A stretch of DNA of 64,000 nt, from positions 1,289,004-1,353,003 of the forward strand of contig BCJJ01000008.1 of the NCBI GenBank assembly GCA_039545355.1, in the 5' to 3' direction. The notes under the pieces are model-generated. The model was given only the letters and a program-made list of their open reading frames with translations. It made no database searches and was not told the origin of the DNA. The position numbers and the translations under genes are program-made. The number at the start of each line of letters is the position of its first letter. Within the stretch, counting starts at the first letter, position 1. This document shows positions 10,147 to 20,925 of this stretch, one piece after another. Origin of the DNA: Trichosporon coremiiforme (Eukaryota > Basidiomycota > Tremellomycetes > Trichosporonales > Trichosporonaceae).

Positions 10147-12492
10147 ATGGCTTCCGGTGCTGGCGGTCGCGTTCCTCCTGGACCGCCTGGTGGCGGTCCT
10201 AGCTCTGGTGCACTCGCAGGGTAAGCTTTCTTGTTTCGTCTTCAGCTGACACGCAGCGCGCCTGCTGGCTTCCCGATGCCCCCTCCCACCATGATGCCCA
10301 ACTTCCCGCCGCCTCTTCCTCCCGGATGGAGCGAGCATCTCGGTAAGTACAGAGAATCTTCATAGCTGACGTGTTAGCTCCGGATGGCAAGACGCCCTAT
10401 TATTACAACGCGGCAACGAAGACTTCCACCTACCGCCGACCAGTCCTGGTAGTCCCGGCCGCTCCGGTTCCTCTTCCCGCTGCCCAAGCCGCTCCGCCCG
10501 CCGAGAAGAAGCGCAAGAAGGAGAAAGCCAAGGTCAAGAGGCCCATTCCCGGAACTAGCTGGACGCGCGTAACGACAAACGAGGGTCACACGTTCTATTT
10601 CGAGAAAGAGACGAAGCGCTCCGAGTGGACCGTTCCCGCCGAGATCGCCGTTGCCGTTGCCGCCTTTGACGAGGCCGAGCGTCGCGAGAAGGAGGAGAAG
10701 GAAAAGGCCGAGCGCTTAGAGAGGATACGCGAGCAGGAGCGCATCCGCGCAGAGGTCGCAGAGGAGCGGAAACGCAAGGCCGAGGAGAAGAAGCGCAAAG
10801 CTGCCGATCAAGGCGAGGGCGCGCCGGAGCCGAAGGCGCAGAAGCAGGACAAGGAGAAGGATCATGAGCCGGAGGAGCAGTATGCACCCGAGGGAGAGGA
10901 CGAGGAGGCATGGAGGAAGGCTGTCGCTGCCGAGTTCGCCGAAGCTGACAAGAAGGCGGCTGCCGACGCTGAGGACACCGAGGCGGCGCAGAAGAAGGCT
11001 GAGGAGGAAGCTGCCAAGAAGGTCTTTGCTGCCAAGTCTGAGGTCAAGGTATCTCTGGAGGAGGGCCGCGCTCTGTTCAAGGTGAGTGGTCCGTTGTCCT
11101 TGGTAAGCTGATAGACAGGCTTTGCTCGCGGAGAAGGAGATCTCGCCGTTCGCTCCGTGGGACGTCTCGCTACCCCTGTTCGTAAACGACCCGCGCTATG
11201 TTCTCCTGCCGTCTGAGAAGGAGCGGAGAGAGGCGTACGAGGACTATTGTCGCGATGCTGGCCGTGCTCGAAGACTTAACAAGTCAAAACCGGCCGCGGA
11301 GAAGAAGGCGGACCCGGAGCGAGTGTACCGCGCCCTACTCCGTGAGCAGGTGACATCGACGCGTACGCGATGGGACGATTTCCGGCGCAAGTGCCGCAAG
11401 GAGAAGGCGTTCTACTCCTATGGCCGCGACGACCGAGAACGCGAGAAACTTTTTAAGACGCACCTCCGCGAGCTCGGCGAGAGGAAGCGCGCCGATGCTC
11501 AGCGTGCTGAGGCCGACTTCATGGACCTGCTCAAGGAGAGCGACGACATCAAGCCGGGTGCTCCCTGGTCGCTGGCCAAGCAGGGTATCAAGGACGACCC
11601 GCGGTACGACGCTGTCGGCTCCAGTTCGCTGCGCGAGGAGCTTTTCAATAAGTACATCAAGACGCTCGGTGAGACTGAGCCGGAGTCTACAGAAACGGCG
11701 GCGGAGCGCAAGATCCGCGAACGCAAGGAGAGGCAGCAGGCGAGCCTGCGCGAGCGCCAGCAGTCTGTGCGGGAACAACAGGCGAAGATGTCAGAGGAGG
11801 TCGACAAGTCCCGAAAGGACGCCGGCCGCGAAGAGGGCGAGCGGATGTTTAGTTCGCTGCTGACTGACGCCATTCGCGACGCCATGACGTGGGATGAGGC
11901 GAAGGCTATCCTGCAGCAGGATCGACGATTTGCCCACCCCGCGCTGCGCATGGGCGACAAGCAGCGGTTGTTCGAAGGTCACGTTGCTCGTCTCGGTGGC
12001 AAGCGCGACAGTGCTCTGCACACCCTTTTCGCCCAGCACGCTCAGCTTGACACGCCCTTCGACACCGTCTACCCTCTCGTCATCGAGGACCCGGCCGTCA
12101 CAAGGCTTGGCCTGGATGCCCGTGCACTCGAGGAGCGCTACGACCAGTGGATCCACTCGCGTGAGGAGAAGGCGCGCGCCGAGTTCATCGAGCTGCTCGG
12201 CGAGAACAGCTTCGTTGACTTCTGGGGTCGCATGCGCAACAAGGAGATCGACGCCGACGCGTCCAAGATCAAGGACGAGGAGATGGTCGACGACGAGGAG
12301 GGCAAGGACAAGAACATGGTCGACCTCGCCCAGAAGATTGACCTCGGCGAGATCAAGTCCATCCTCAGACGAGACCGCAGGTACCGCCAGTTCGACCATA
12401 TGCCCGAGGAGCGAGAGCAGTGGCTCAGGGGTTACCTTGAGAACTTGGAGGGTAGCAAGGGTAGCGAGACTGTGCACAACGTCAGACAGTAG
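10147..12492 (+). CDS. TCERG1/CA150-like WW- and FF-domain protein
   Basis: Nuclear adaptor expected to couple RNA polymerase II elongation to pre-mRNA splicing; WW domains bind proline-rich splicing factors and FF domains bind phosphorylated partners such as the polymerase tail. Exons are 10147-10220, 10257-10342, 10378-11081 and 11119-12492, giving 745 residues. A Gly/Pro-rich N-terminus leads into WW1 (about 46-75) and WW2 (about 111-140). A Lys/Glu-rich coiled-coil-like stretch (about 145-250) follows. Six FF-type repeats come next, at about 284-333, 357-406, 421-471, 531-580, 587-633 and 643-731. The sixth carries an acidic insertion near 670-690. Six FF repeats match TCERG1 better than Prp40, whose two WW domains are both N-terminal and closely spaced. 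WW1 has Tyr in place of its second Trp. S. pombe Dre4 and yeast Urn1 are smaller relatives. Family is secure; the exact orthologue is less so. Confidence 0.85.
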
Positions 12493-12582
12493 GGTGCTAG
12501 AGTTGTTAAATGCATATGAGGTCTAATTTGTCGTGATGCGGGGAGGATGCAATGCAAGATTCGATGGGGACGATGAGGTACT

Positions 12583-13011
12583 TCATTTCGAGGTTTGCTC
12601 CTCCTTTAGCCTCTGAGCTTGCCAATCCTCGAGGATCTTCTTCAACTCGGGAGTGTTGATCCGGTTCTTCTGAATTTCCTTCCCCTCGAGGTGAAGGACG
12701 GGCTGACGGCGTCAGTTACTATCATGCCCCTTGGTAGCTATCCTTATTACTCACGATATCGTATTGGTACATGCGCTTCCACTTGTTCGCCTCCATGGGG
12801 TCAGCCTCCTTCGGCGGGTCTCGGATGTTGAACAGTTCCAAGTCGAAGGGGTGCGTCTCGTAAACGAGGTCGAGGTAATCAAGTGCGACCTGGCTGTCAG
12901 CTGCCGTCGAAAGGCGTGCATCTTCCAACGTACCTCACAGAGACCACATTCCGGACCTCCAGTGAATAGCGTCAGCCTTGGCAGACGCGATATCGGGACG
13001 CGGGGCGGCAT
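12583..13011 (-). CDS. Glutaredoxin-like DUF836 family protein
   Basis: Small thioredoxin-fold protein of the glutaredoxin-like DUF836 group. Exons are 13011-12934, 12889-12755 and 12702-12583, giving 110 residues, normal for the family. The N-terminus reads PRLTLFTGGPECGLCE, a beta strand followed by a CxxC redox motif (Cys22, Cys25). Later motifs are FDLELFNIRDPP, YQYDIPVLHLEG with the cis-Pro characteristic of thioredoxin folds, and a C-terminal helix ending LKKILEDWQAQRL. The exon 1/2 acceptor was chosen at 12890 because it alone keeps VALDYLDL in frame. Its 3' end faces the WW-FF gene 90 bp away, and its start is 242 bp from the divergent SUMO-like gene. Substrate and compartment are unknown. 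The family call rests on motif recall. Confidence 0.82.
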
Positions 13012-13253
13012 GGCGAATGTGTCCTTTCTCTGTTCGGTACACAGCGGGGCGCGGAGGATATCAGGAAGTCAGGACGCGTCAGGTGCACCGGTCGCTGGAT
13101 TAACGGTTGGCGGCGTTTTTGGACCCGGGCCGCACGGATTTCTGCGCTTTGTCAACAAATCCGCTCCGACCCTCCACCGCCGTTCATCATCACAACATAT
13201 CCCAGTCCTCCGCCTCCCTTCCTTCCCCACTGCCTTGCCACACCGACACAACA

Positions 13254-14704
13254 ATGAGCGCCAAGGGAAAAGAGCGGGCAGTCGAGGTACCCGACTCCGA
13301 CTCGGACAGCGATGATGAGTTCTTCACCGCCAAAGCCAGGACAGGGCTGGCACGAGGTGAGTTCAGCTAGAGCCCTTACCCCTGCAGGGAGGAAGGTGCG
13401 GTCGTGTGCACGACGCTCACACTCATCAGCTCCCATCCGAGACGACTCACCGATCGAGGTCGGCGACTCTGAGCCGTCAGACGACGAGGGCCCGCGTAAG
13501 AAGCGGAGGTACAAGCCGAAGCCGAAACCGTCACTGCCGGAATGGACGCGGAGTTCGACAGCCCGCGGGCCCGCCAGCAGGCGCGGGACATCAGAGCCCA
13601 GCAGGGCAAGCGAGGAGCCAATGTGAGTAGCTTACACGCCCGTGTCCAAGCTAACTATAGAGCTCTTTCTGATTCGGACATTGAGGTTATTGAGACGGCA
13701 CCGTCGGTCAAGACTCCGAACGACAAAGGCAAAGGGAAGGCGAAGGAAGCTCGACGTCGCGTTGAGCTTACACCACCTCCGGAGTCTACCCTCGATCCAG
13801 AGAGAGCAGCTCGGATGAGACAAAGCCTCATGTATGCCCCCACGCTCTCAGTCAGCTGACAACAGTGACCACTGGGACTCCGTTGAGGCTGCCGCCATGG
13901 CGGGTACCCTTTCAGACTCGGATTCTGACGGCGGCGACGAGGACTCGGCCGACAAGGGCCCTGCCATTGCGATCACCGTCGCCATGGTCGCTGATCCGCA
14001 TATGAAGCAGCGCGCTAGCACGAAGGCCATTCATCACTACGAGAAGCCGAGGATCTTCCACATCCCAAGGGTGAGCTAGCGTGTCGTTTGTGAGCTGACA
14101 GCAGAATCATCCACTCAGGCGCATCGTCGTCGCACTGGCTGAAACGCTGAACAAGCCGACAGCCGACATTGTCCTTGTGCATAACGGCCACAGGATCTTC
14201 GCCACGAACCAGAGCCCCCTGGAACTGGGGATCGGTGATCAAGGAGCGCTGCGTGAGTAAACATAATGGACGGTGCTGACCTGGGCAGAGGGATACGAGA
14301 AAGCGATCTGGCAAAAGATTCAGGACGAGGAGGAGCGGGAGCGCAGGGAGCGGATTGCCGCAGAGATGTCCCCCGCGCCGGACGAGGAAGAAGGAGAGTC
14401 TGGTTTACCAGCATCGGCTGCAGCGAGATACGACGACGTCGTCGCACCTCTGGTTGAGCCTTCAACGGCAGACACGGTCGAGAAGATCAAGTTTACTGTA
14501 CGCGGTGAAGAGGGAAACCTGCGTCTCCAGGTGAGGTTGACAACGACGGCCGGCAGCATCTGTCGTCACTACTGCAACAAGTATGGTATCACCGGTACTC
14601 GCGCCGACAACATGAGGCTTCACTTCGACGGCGAGTCTTTCGACCCCGATACGGAGATATCGGAGATGGATCTGGAGCCGGGAGACTTGGTGGACGTGAA
14701 TTGA
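13254..14704 (+). CDS. Rad60/Esc2/NIP45-type protein with SUMO-like domains
   Basis: Member of the RENi family, nuclear proteins that carry SUMO-like domains (SLDs) and support recombination repair and the SUMO pathway. Exons are 13254-13356, 13388-13622, 13661-13831, 13866-14070, 14105-14252 and 14289-14704, giving 425 residues. The acidic, Ser-rich N-terminal half has two SUMO-interaction-like motifs: SPIEVGDSE (around residue 60) and SDIEVIET (around 118). A first beta-grasp-like segment (about 229-290) includes LRRIVVALAETLNKPTADIVLVHNG with a following loop. A clear C-terminal SLD occupies about 354-425 (IKFTVRGEEGN, DNMRLHFDGE, DLEPGDLVDVN). The first intron is ambiguous: an acceptor at 13387 gives a 31-nt intron, one at 13429 gives 73 nt and drops 14 residues; both stay in frame. 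Confidence 0.82.
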
Positions 14705-14885
14705 TGTTTCAGTACCAGTGCGTCAGTAGGACCCGGAGAGGGAGTGTCAGCTGGGGTGACGGTAGTCTGTGTTGTACGCTATTCATGTCGGTATTCTTCA
14801 CTTCTGTTGTGTGAGTCTCTACATCGTTCCAAGATATATTATGGTCGCGCGGGTAAAGCAAGCGGTGGTAACTCGAACAGCGATT
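14705..14885. other. Short convergent intergenic region
   Basis: 181 bp between the converging 3' ends of the SUMO-like gene and the membrane-protein gene; nothing else is seen. Confidence 0.5.
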
Positions 14886-15901
14886 TTACTCGATGAAGGC
14901 CTCAACAATGTCGATGAAACCAGGGTCGTTGTTGTTCTTCTCGGCAGTAGTGGCGGCAGGCTCCTCCTCCTTGGCAGCGCGGACAGCAGCCTGGGCGTGG
15001 TCGACAGTAGGGTCGATGAGGGGGCGGATGGCATTAGAGAGGTCGGCAGGCTTGACACCGAGCGCCTGGGCAAGCTCCCAGACCATGGTCTCGACGTCCT
15101 TCTTGTCGGGAACGTCCTGCGCGGTCAGCCAATTGAACACTTAGCCCGTGCAACATACCTCATGGTGGGGGTTCCTGGAGCCGGCTTTCTTGACCTTGGT
15201 GGTCGTGGTCTTGGCTCCCGGAGCACGGGTCGCAGACGAGGCAGCAGAGGAGGCAGCGGACGACACGGACGACTGCGAGGAGGCAGCAGCCTTAGCGAAC
15301 TTGGCCAGGCTCTCCTCAGCCGTGGGGCGGCGGCCAGTCATGAGGTTCCAGTAGCCTCCGGCATTGTTGGCCCATACGGTGACGCGCCAGATGTAGAAGA
15401 TGACAAGGAGAATGAGGCCACCAACAAGGTAGTTCAGGCTGCGAGGTTAGCTGAGGTCACCGACGACTACTGTAAGCTTGGGACACTTACAACTTGCTCA
15501 TGGAGACATTCTTGAACGGAGGGTCGACTTTCGGTCGGTCAACGTCCACCTTCTTCTTGGGGTTGGCCGAGAGCGACGCGCTGTGGTAGGTTAGTCGCTG
15601 TTCGAGGTCGCGCGATCGACGCCCCGAATTGGTCGGAAGCCCAGCAATGGCGCCACACGCCACACCAAGGATCGTCACTACGCCAAAGCAATGTGATGCG
15701 CTCTGTTGGCAGCGAACAAGTAATTTGTATACGATGCCATTGCTGGATGGCCTGCGACGCGTCGAGGTCCGCCGGCTTCACTTACGGGTTGGGGTCCTTT
15801 TTGGCATCCTCCTCAAGCCTGGCATTGACGCGCTGCTTGAACTCATTGCGTTGCTCGTCGAGATCGTCCTTGACGTTGTTCTGGGAAGAGTATGCGGACA
15901 T
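14886..15901 (-). CDS. Single-pass membrane protein of unknown function
   Basis: I do not recognise this protein. Exons are 15901-15786, 15580-15491, 15438-15159 and 15116-14886, giving 238 residues. The N-terminal 68 residues are charged and hydrophilic. One membrane segment follows at about 70-90 (LNYLVGGLILLVIFYIWRV), then WANNAGGYWNLMTGRRPTAEES, an Ala/Ser-rich low-complexity stretch (about 115-145), a basic Thr/Lys patch and a C-terminal helical region ending DPGFIDIVEAFIE. There is no signal peptide, so it could be a signal-anchored protein of the endoplasmic reticulum or another internal membrane. The intron between exons 1 and 2 is about 205 nt, the longest in this gene block. The splice frame is consistent throughout. 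Confidence 0.75.
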
Positions 15902-16583
15902 GGTGTGTATGCACAAAGGATATGCGCCTGGGGATGTAGAGATGTGTGTGAGGGATGTCGCGAAGATAAAAAGACGTGTTGCGGCCTGCATGCGATCGCT
16001 GCGCGGTGACGCTTGACGTACGTACGGTGCCTCATTCTCAGGAGCAAGACGAGACCCGGCCGGTGACGTCACGAGAACTCATGTTGCATCCCGTTCAGGA
16101 CGATCCAGAGATCAGTCCACGTGGCTTTTATGACGTGTCGTGCTTGTCAGGCCGGATGGTCATGTGCCGATTGTCCCTGACGCTTATCAGCTTGAGCCGG
16201 CTTTGATTTGCCACCCAGCCAGGAGAGGACGCTTCGCACCAATGACGGCAAGATTGTTCAACATCTCGTGACCTCGTCGAGTCTCACGCCTACGCTGCAA
16301 AGAACGGCTTACGCTTGCGCTTCGTGTCCTCCTCGGCATCGCGTCCTCGTCTCCTCTCGACCTTTTCGCGTCCATATATCTCGAATTCAAGCAATCCACA
16401 GCAAGACAGACACAGTCAAGCCGACCGCGACAGCAGTAGTGCAGCAACTGCGACGTCCTGCCCACTCGTTTCTTTGTTCGCAGAGAGCACCGACCCTCCG
16501 CCGTTCGCTAGTTCCCAGCCCCAAACTTTAACAGTCACGCCTCGCAGTCAGAGCACACCGACACAATCAAGTGATAAACCACC
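15902..16583. promoter_or_regulatory. Divergent promoter region
   Basis: 682 bp between the divergent starts of the unknown membrane protein (-) and the DUF1776-like gene (+). No coding content is supported; it should contain both promoters. The right half, from about 16320, becomes C-rich, as expected for a fungal leader. Confidence 0.45.
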
Positions 16584-18306
16584 ATGCCCATCGACCTGAG
16601 CGCGATGCTCGACCAGCTCGAGGAGTGGATCGAGTCCCAGGTCCCTCCCAACCTGCACGACCTGCCCGGCAAGATGCTCGAGACTGTCGAGCGGGTCTCG
16701 AACGAGCTCAGTGAGTCTGAACGCGCAGCTAAACACGAACAGGGTTACTGATCGCTCCCACAGTCGATACGCTTAACATGCACGGCCCGCCGTCGATCTC
16801 GATCCCCTTCCCGCCGTTCGGCAAGGAGGAGCCCGTCGTCCTCACGCCGCCGCCGCCCGAGCCGTCCGCTCTGTCCAAAGCGTGCGACCGGGCCGGTGCT
16901 GTTGCGCGCCGCCATCCCTACATGGTCGGAAGCGGTATCGCTATCGCCGTGACGGCCGGTATCGGCTACGTCGGCCTCGCCACTGGCTGTGGACCGTTCG
17001 CGAACGTCGGTCAGGAGTGGAGGCTGCGTCGGAAGTTTGGAGACCGTGGTGTCGTCAAGAACGGCATGCTCAAGGAGGCTATCGGTAAGTCTGATCAGGA
17101 GCTAATTGCGCAGCTGTTACAGCGGTTAGGACACACAGCATCCCGGAATGCGCGCGCACAGCTAGCCAGGCATTCCCTTTGACAAGCTGACAGACAGTCA
17201 TTCTTGCTCCTTCGCCGACTCCCCCCATCCTCGTGCCGCTGACGGCCTCCCTGCTGAAGGCTGGATACGTTGTCATTGTTGCCGTACCCCTGGTGAAGGA
17301 AGCCGAAGCTCTTGAGCGCCGTCTGTCCGGGCTCCAGGAGAAGAGTGCCCTCCGCGTCCTTATCTACGACACCAACGACTCGACGACCTTCCCTCCCTTC
17401 CACCGCAGCCTGCTGGCAACCTTGACGCTCCGGTTCCCTGCCCCTGCTTCCAAGAACAAGGGCCCTCAGACGACTGGCGACCCTTACAGCTCGAAGCAGG
17501 CTCTCGTCCCGCGCATCCACGCGTTTATCAGCCTGTACCCGCTGAACCCGGCGCCGCCCAGCCAGCCAAGTGCGCTTCCTGCGCTGCCCACACTCATGTC
17601 GCCGGACGCCAACGGACATACCCCGCGGTTCATCACCGTCTACCCCTCTTCCTCGCGCCTGGCTAACCCAGACTCTTTCGGCAGCCAGGTCTTAGCGCAC
17701 AATCACAAGCTGCTCGCGACGAACCTCGCCGCCGCGTCTGGCGCCCGCGCAATCTCCGTCTATGTCGGCAACATCACCCTTCCCTCGCTCCCTGCCATCA
17801 TCACTGAGGGCCGAGCGCTCAGCCGCCGCGAGCAGGCTCGCCAGCGTCTGCATGAGAGCATGACGAGCGCTAGCGCCGCCGTCTCCGTCTTCCGCGATCT
17901 CTTCTTCGGCACGTTCAGCAGCATTTCGCGGTCCGTGCTCTATACGCTCGGCCTTGGTGCGGCGTCGCGCGACTGGTCGATGTTCGAAAGCCGCTTCCTC
18001 CACGCGCTCAAGTCATCGTATGGCGACACGTACTACTTGGGCCAGCGGTCGTGGCTGCCGCATACGCTTGCTCTCCTCCCCTCCTCAGCACTGCCGCAGG
18101 TCATGAACGTTGTCCAGCTCCCGAGCGAGACTGGCCCGGCGCCCGCGCCGCCGCCGAAGACGGCGCACATCCCCACCTCGGGCTCGGCGTCGTCCTCGGA
18201 CCACGAGGGCGAGGATCTCGTCTCCTCCATTCACACCGCCGGCACGACGCAGAGCAGCGCCAGCTCCGGACTCGAGGGCAGCTGGGTCGGCCTCGACGCT
18301 CATTAG
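16584..18306 (+). CDS. DUF1776-type fungal protein, SDR-like, membrane-anchored
   Basis: Resembles the fungal DUF1776 group, proteins related to short-chain dehydrogenases (yeast Pbr1 belongs here if my recollection is right). Exons are 16584-16710, 16764-17084 and 17198-18306, giving 518 residues. There is an amphipathic N-terminus, a Pro-rich linker (about 50-78), a membrane segment at about 95-116 (YMVGSGIAIAVTAGIGYVGLA), then an SDR-like core. The core begins VILAPSPTPPILVPLTASLLKAGYVVIVAV, the usual first strand-helix-strand of a Rossmann fold but without the glycine-rich TGxxxGxG motif, so cofactor binding is doubtful. Later segments include PRFITVYPSS and ALKSSYGDTYYLGQRSW. The C-terminal 60 residues are low-complexity. 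Catalytic activity is not established. Confidence 0.7.
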
Positions 18307-20764
18307 TAATAGCAGTTAGCATTGTCACTTCTCGGAGCAGTAAGAAACACATCTCAGGTGTATGTTGTAAATACCCAACCAGTGCCGCTGCAGCGCTGCA
18401 GCAAGGTTTGTGACCTGACAAGAGTGAACTGACAAGAGAACGGCCACTGACGCCCGTTACTGACCAAGCCGAACGGATGCGGCCGGCGTCTGTACTTTCG
18501 CCTTCCTTCTGACGAGACCGACACACAGTCAGATTCATCTCTCCTCGCCCGTTGGAAGATCAATGGCAATCAAAAGCGCTCGGAAGATCATAGGGCCGGA
18601 ACTGCTAAGAGCGGAACGCTCGGCGAACCTCGATGTCAGCCTGAGACCAGGGATCACCAGCGGAGACATGAGATCCTGTCGGAACCTCACTCACGGACCC
18701 TCGCCTTCAGCGACAAGGGATGCATTTCAAGACTGCAAAGATCTACATTCGCGTGGCGCGAAAGCCTGCTGGGAAGATGGAACGCAACGGTCAGCCTGCG
18801 GTGAGCTCTGGCCGAGGAGGACCGCTGCGTTCCATCGTCCCAGCGGAAGCAGGCGCACGTAATTGGACCACAGTCTCAGTTTGCAACCGCTGCAGACATG
18901 TATCGGGCCAAGGAACTGCCTGGAAGCAACACTGAGGATCCGCCTAGCGGGGCGTTTACTGATGGACCAGCCGACTCGGTCAACACGTCGACAGCGAGCT
19001 GCCTCTGGGAGGAGGAGACGTCGCCTTGCAGCTCAGCCTGTCAAGCGGAAGTCTTACACACGCTGGCGTCAGAGTCCTGTCAAGAAGCGACAGTGACTCA
19101 TCTCTTCTTCAAAGTACATTGACGTGTCCGGGCGGAATCCCCGAACGATGAGGACGTTGCATCTAGGCGAGACCGTCGGGACGTGGCGAGTTGGGGCTGG
19201 AGGCGAGATGGCACGGCAACAACGTCACTCTGTCCTAGAGACTGGTGGAGATGGGTAAAGACCTGGCCTCGCCATGGAATCTCCAGAACGAGGACGAGTA
19301 ATGCGGCCATAGGGACATGGGACCGCTACCGAGGGAGTAGCTACTTGTTGACAGCTGGACCGCAAGACCCGTGCGAACGCTGGTAGACCATAGATGCGAC
19401 CCCTGCCGGCATGAGAGGATGTGTAGCTGCTCCATAGGACTACGCTGTCGAGCAAGTGGGATGCCACGACGTATCTAAGCTCTGCTCCTACAACCCAGCG
19501 ATCCCCTGCAGAGCATGTGATGGCATTGTCTCTCGCGATGAATGACGGCCAAGCTTGGCGACGACAGTCCTCTTCTGGCGCGGGATGCTAGTTCGCGAGA
19601 GCAGAAGCGACTCGACGCACCATCAGATCTGCGAGATCAGCGGCCTGCATGCTGTCACCTTCGAGAGGACGTTAAAAAAGGGGGGGGGCCTAACGGATGA
19701 TGCTCAGTGACCTTCTACAAGCGGCAACCGTGCCGAACCGTAAAGTCCTCAAACGACCTCTCCCGACATCCGAGCAGAGCAAGATGTTCAGTGGCGCTAA
19801 GTGTCCGCACATCGGACCATGGCGTACGCCCATACGTGCTCAGAGTGACCAGATTGCGGAGCATCTAGCACCAGCTGCAGGGCCACGCAGGGCCGTGGGG
19901 CTTGTCCGATCCGATTACGATCTGGGGCTCAAGTCGCCGAAAGGGCAACCCGCGCAGGGCCGCAGGGTCACTGAGACATCTGGGCAGCCTGACAGAAGTC
20001 GAAACGCCACATTCTCCGACATTCTCCTGGCGGCGATGAGGTGTTCGAGGCGAAAGGGCAAGTGACGAACGGAGACAACGAGTGCGCCCCCGACGTCATT
20101 GCGAGATAAGGGGCGCTGTCGCTGGCCGGCGCGCAGCCACCCAGGGATCACTGTAATCACCGCACCACACTCCGTTATTAGGTGTGCCGTGGGGCAACTC
20201 GCGGCCGCCGGGGCGCGCGCCGAAAGGCACATCGTATGCTGCGCCTTCTGTCGATGTTCAGTTAACGAGCTCGGCCTCGGGTTCAGGAACATCACTGTTC
20301 CAGTTCTGAAAGGTCTGGAAGTGCTCGAAGTCCGTGGACCCGCACATGCGGTCGAAGCTTAGGAAAACGGGGGCACTTCCGAGCACCTGTGACAACCTGC
20401 GACAAGCGGATGGGTCAGCCACACTCCCAGACCGAGATCTGGCTGACCCAGCCCGCCCCGCTCTGGCCTCTCGATCCTCTCACCGATGCGGCAAATAACC
20501 CCATTTGGCGGCGATCTACTCTGTGTGTGCGATTTGGGATTTCCGCCAGAACAACGCATAGCCGCCACGTCGCTATTGGCCGCGAGGTGCGCGGTGGCAC
20601 ACGTTCTTCGTCAATAGTCGTTTTAGTCGTTCTGGAAAACTGGGCCAGCGGTTCGGCGCTCGTTCGGCGCGAGCTAGCGCTTTAGCGGCGGGTGGGGGCT
20701 GTGTTTCCCGTCTGCACGCAAGCACTGCGACAATGCCGGGACCCGCTGTCCCATTGGCCAACAA

Positions 20765-20776
20765 ACAACTAGTTGT
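20765..20776. repeat. 12-bp perfect palindrome
   Basis: ACAACTAGTTGT reads the same on both strands. It sits beside further CTAGC-containing sequence, and a 13-base piece of this site (AACTAGTTGTCGC) occurs again at about 25696-25708. Confidence 0.6.
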
Positions 20777-20907
20777 CGCTAGCGGCAGCGGGCTGCCGAG
20801 TTGATATACTGATCTGCGCTTCGCTTTAGACGCGCGCTAAGCATTTAGGAATCATGAATCAGCACGCCAGTATACGACATTTACGCGAGCCCACGAGCTT
20901 TTGCGAG

Positions 20908-20925
20908 CGCTAGCAACCACTAGCG
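20908..20925. repeat. Small inverted repeat (CGCTAG / CTAGCG)
   Basis: A perfect 6-bp inverted repeat with a 6-nt loop. It belongs to a local cluster of CTAGC motifs between about 20670 and 20930. Confidence 0.5.

Noticed and set aside
13542..13859. Forward frame that looked like the coding frame upstream of the SIM motif of the SUMO-like gene, suggesting a frameshift
   Set aside because: A 38-nt intron at 13623-13660 joins the neighbouring frame cleanly to the SIM frame, so no frameshift is needed and this frame is a shadow before 13661.
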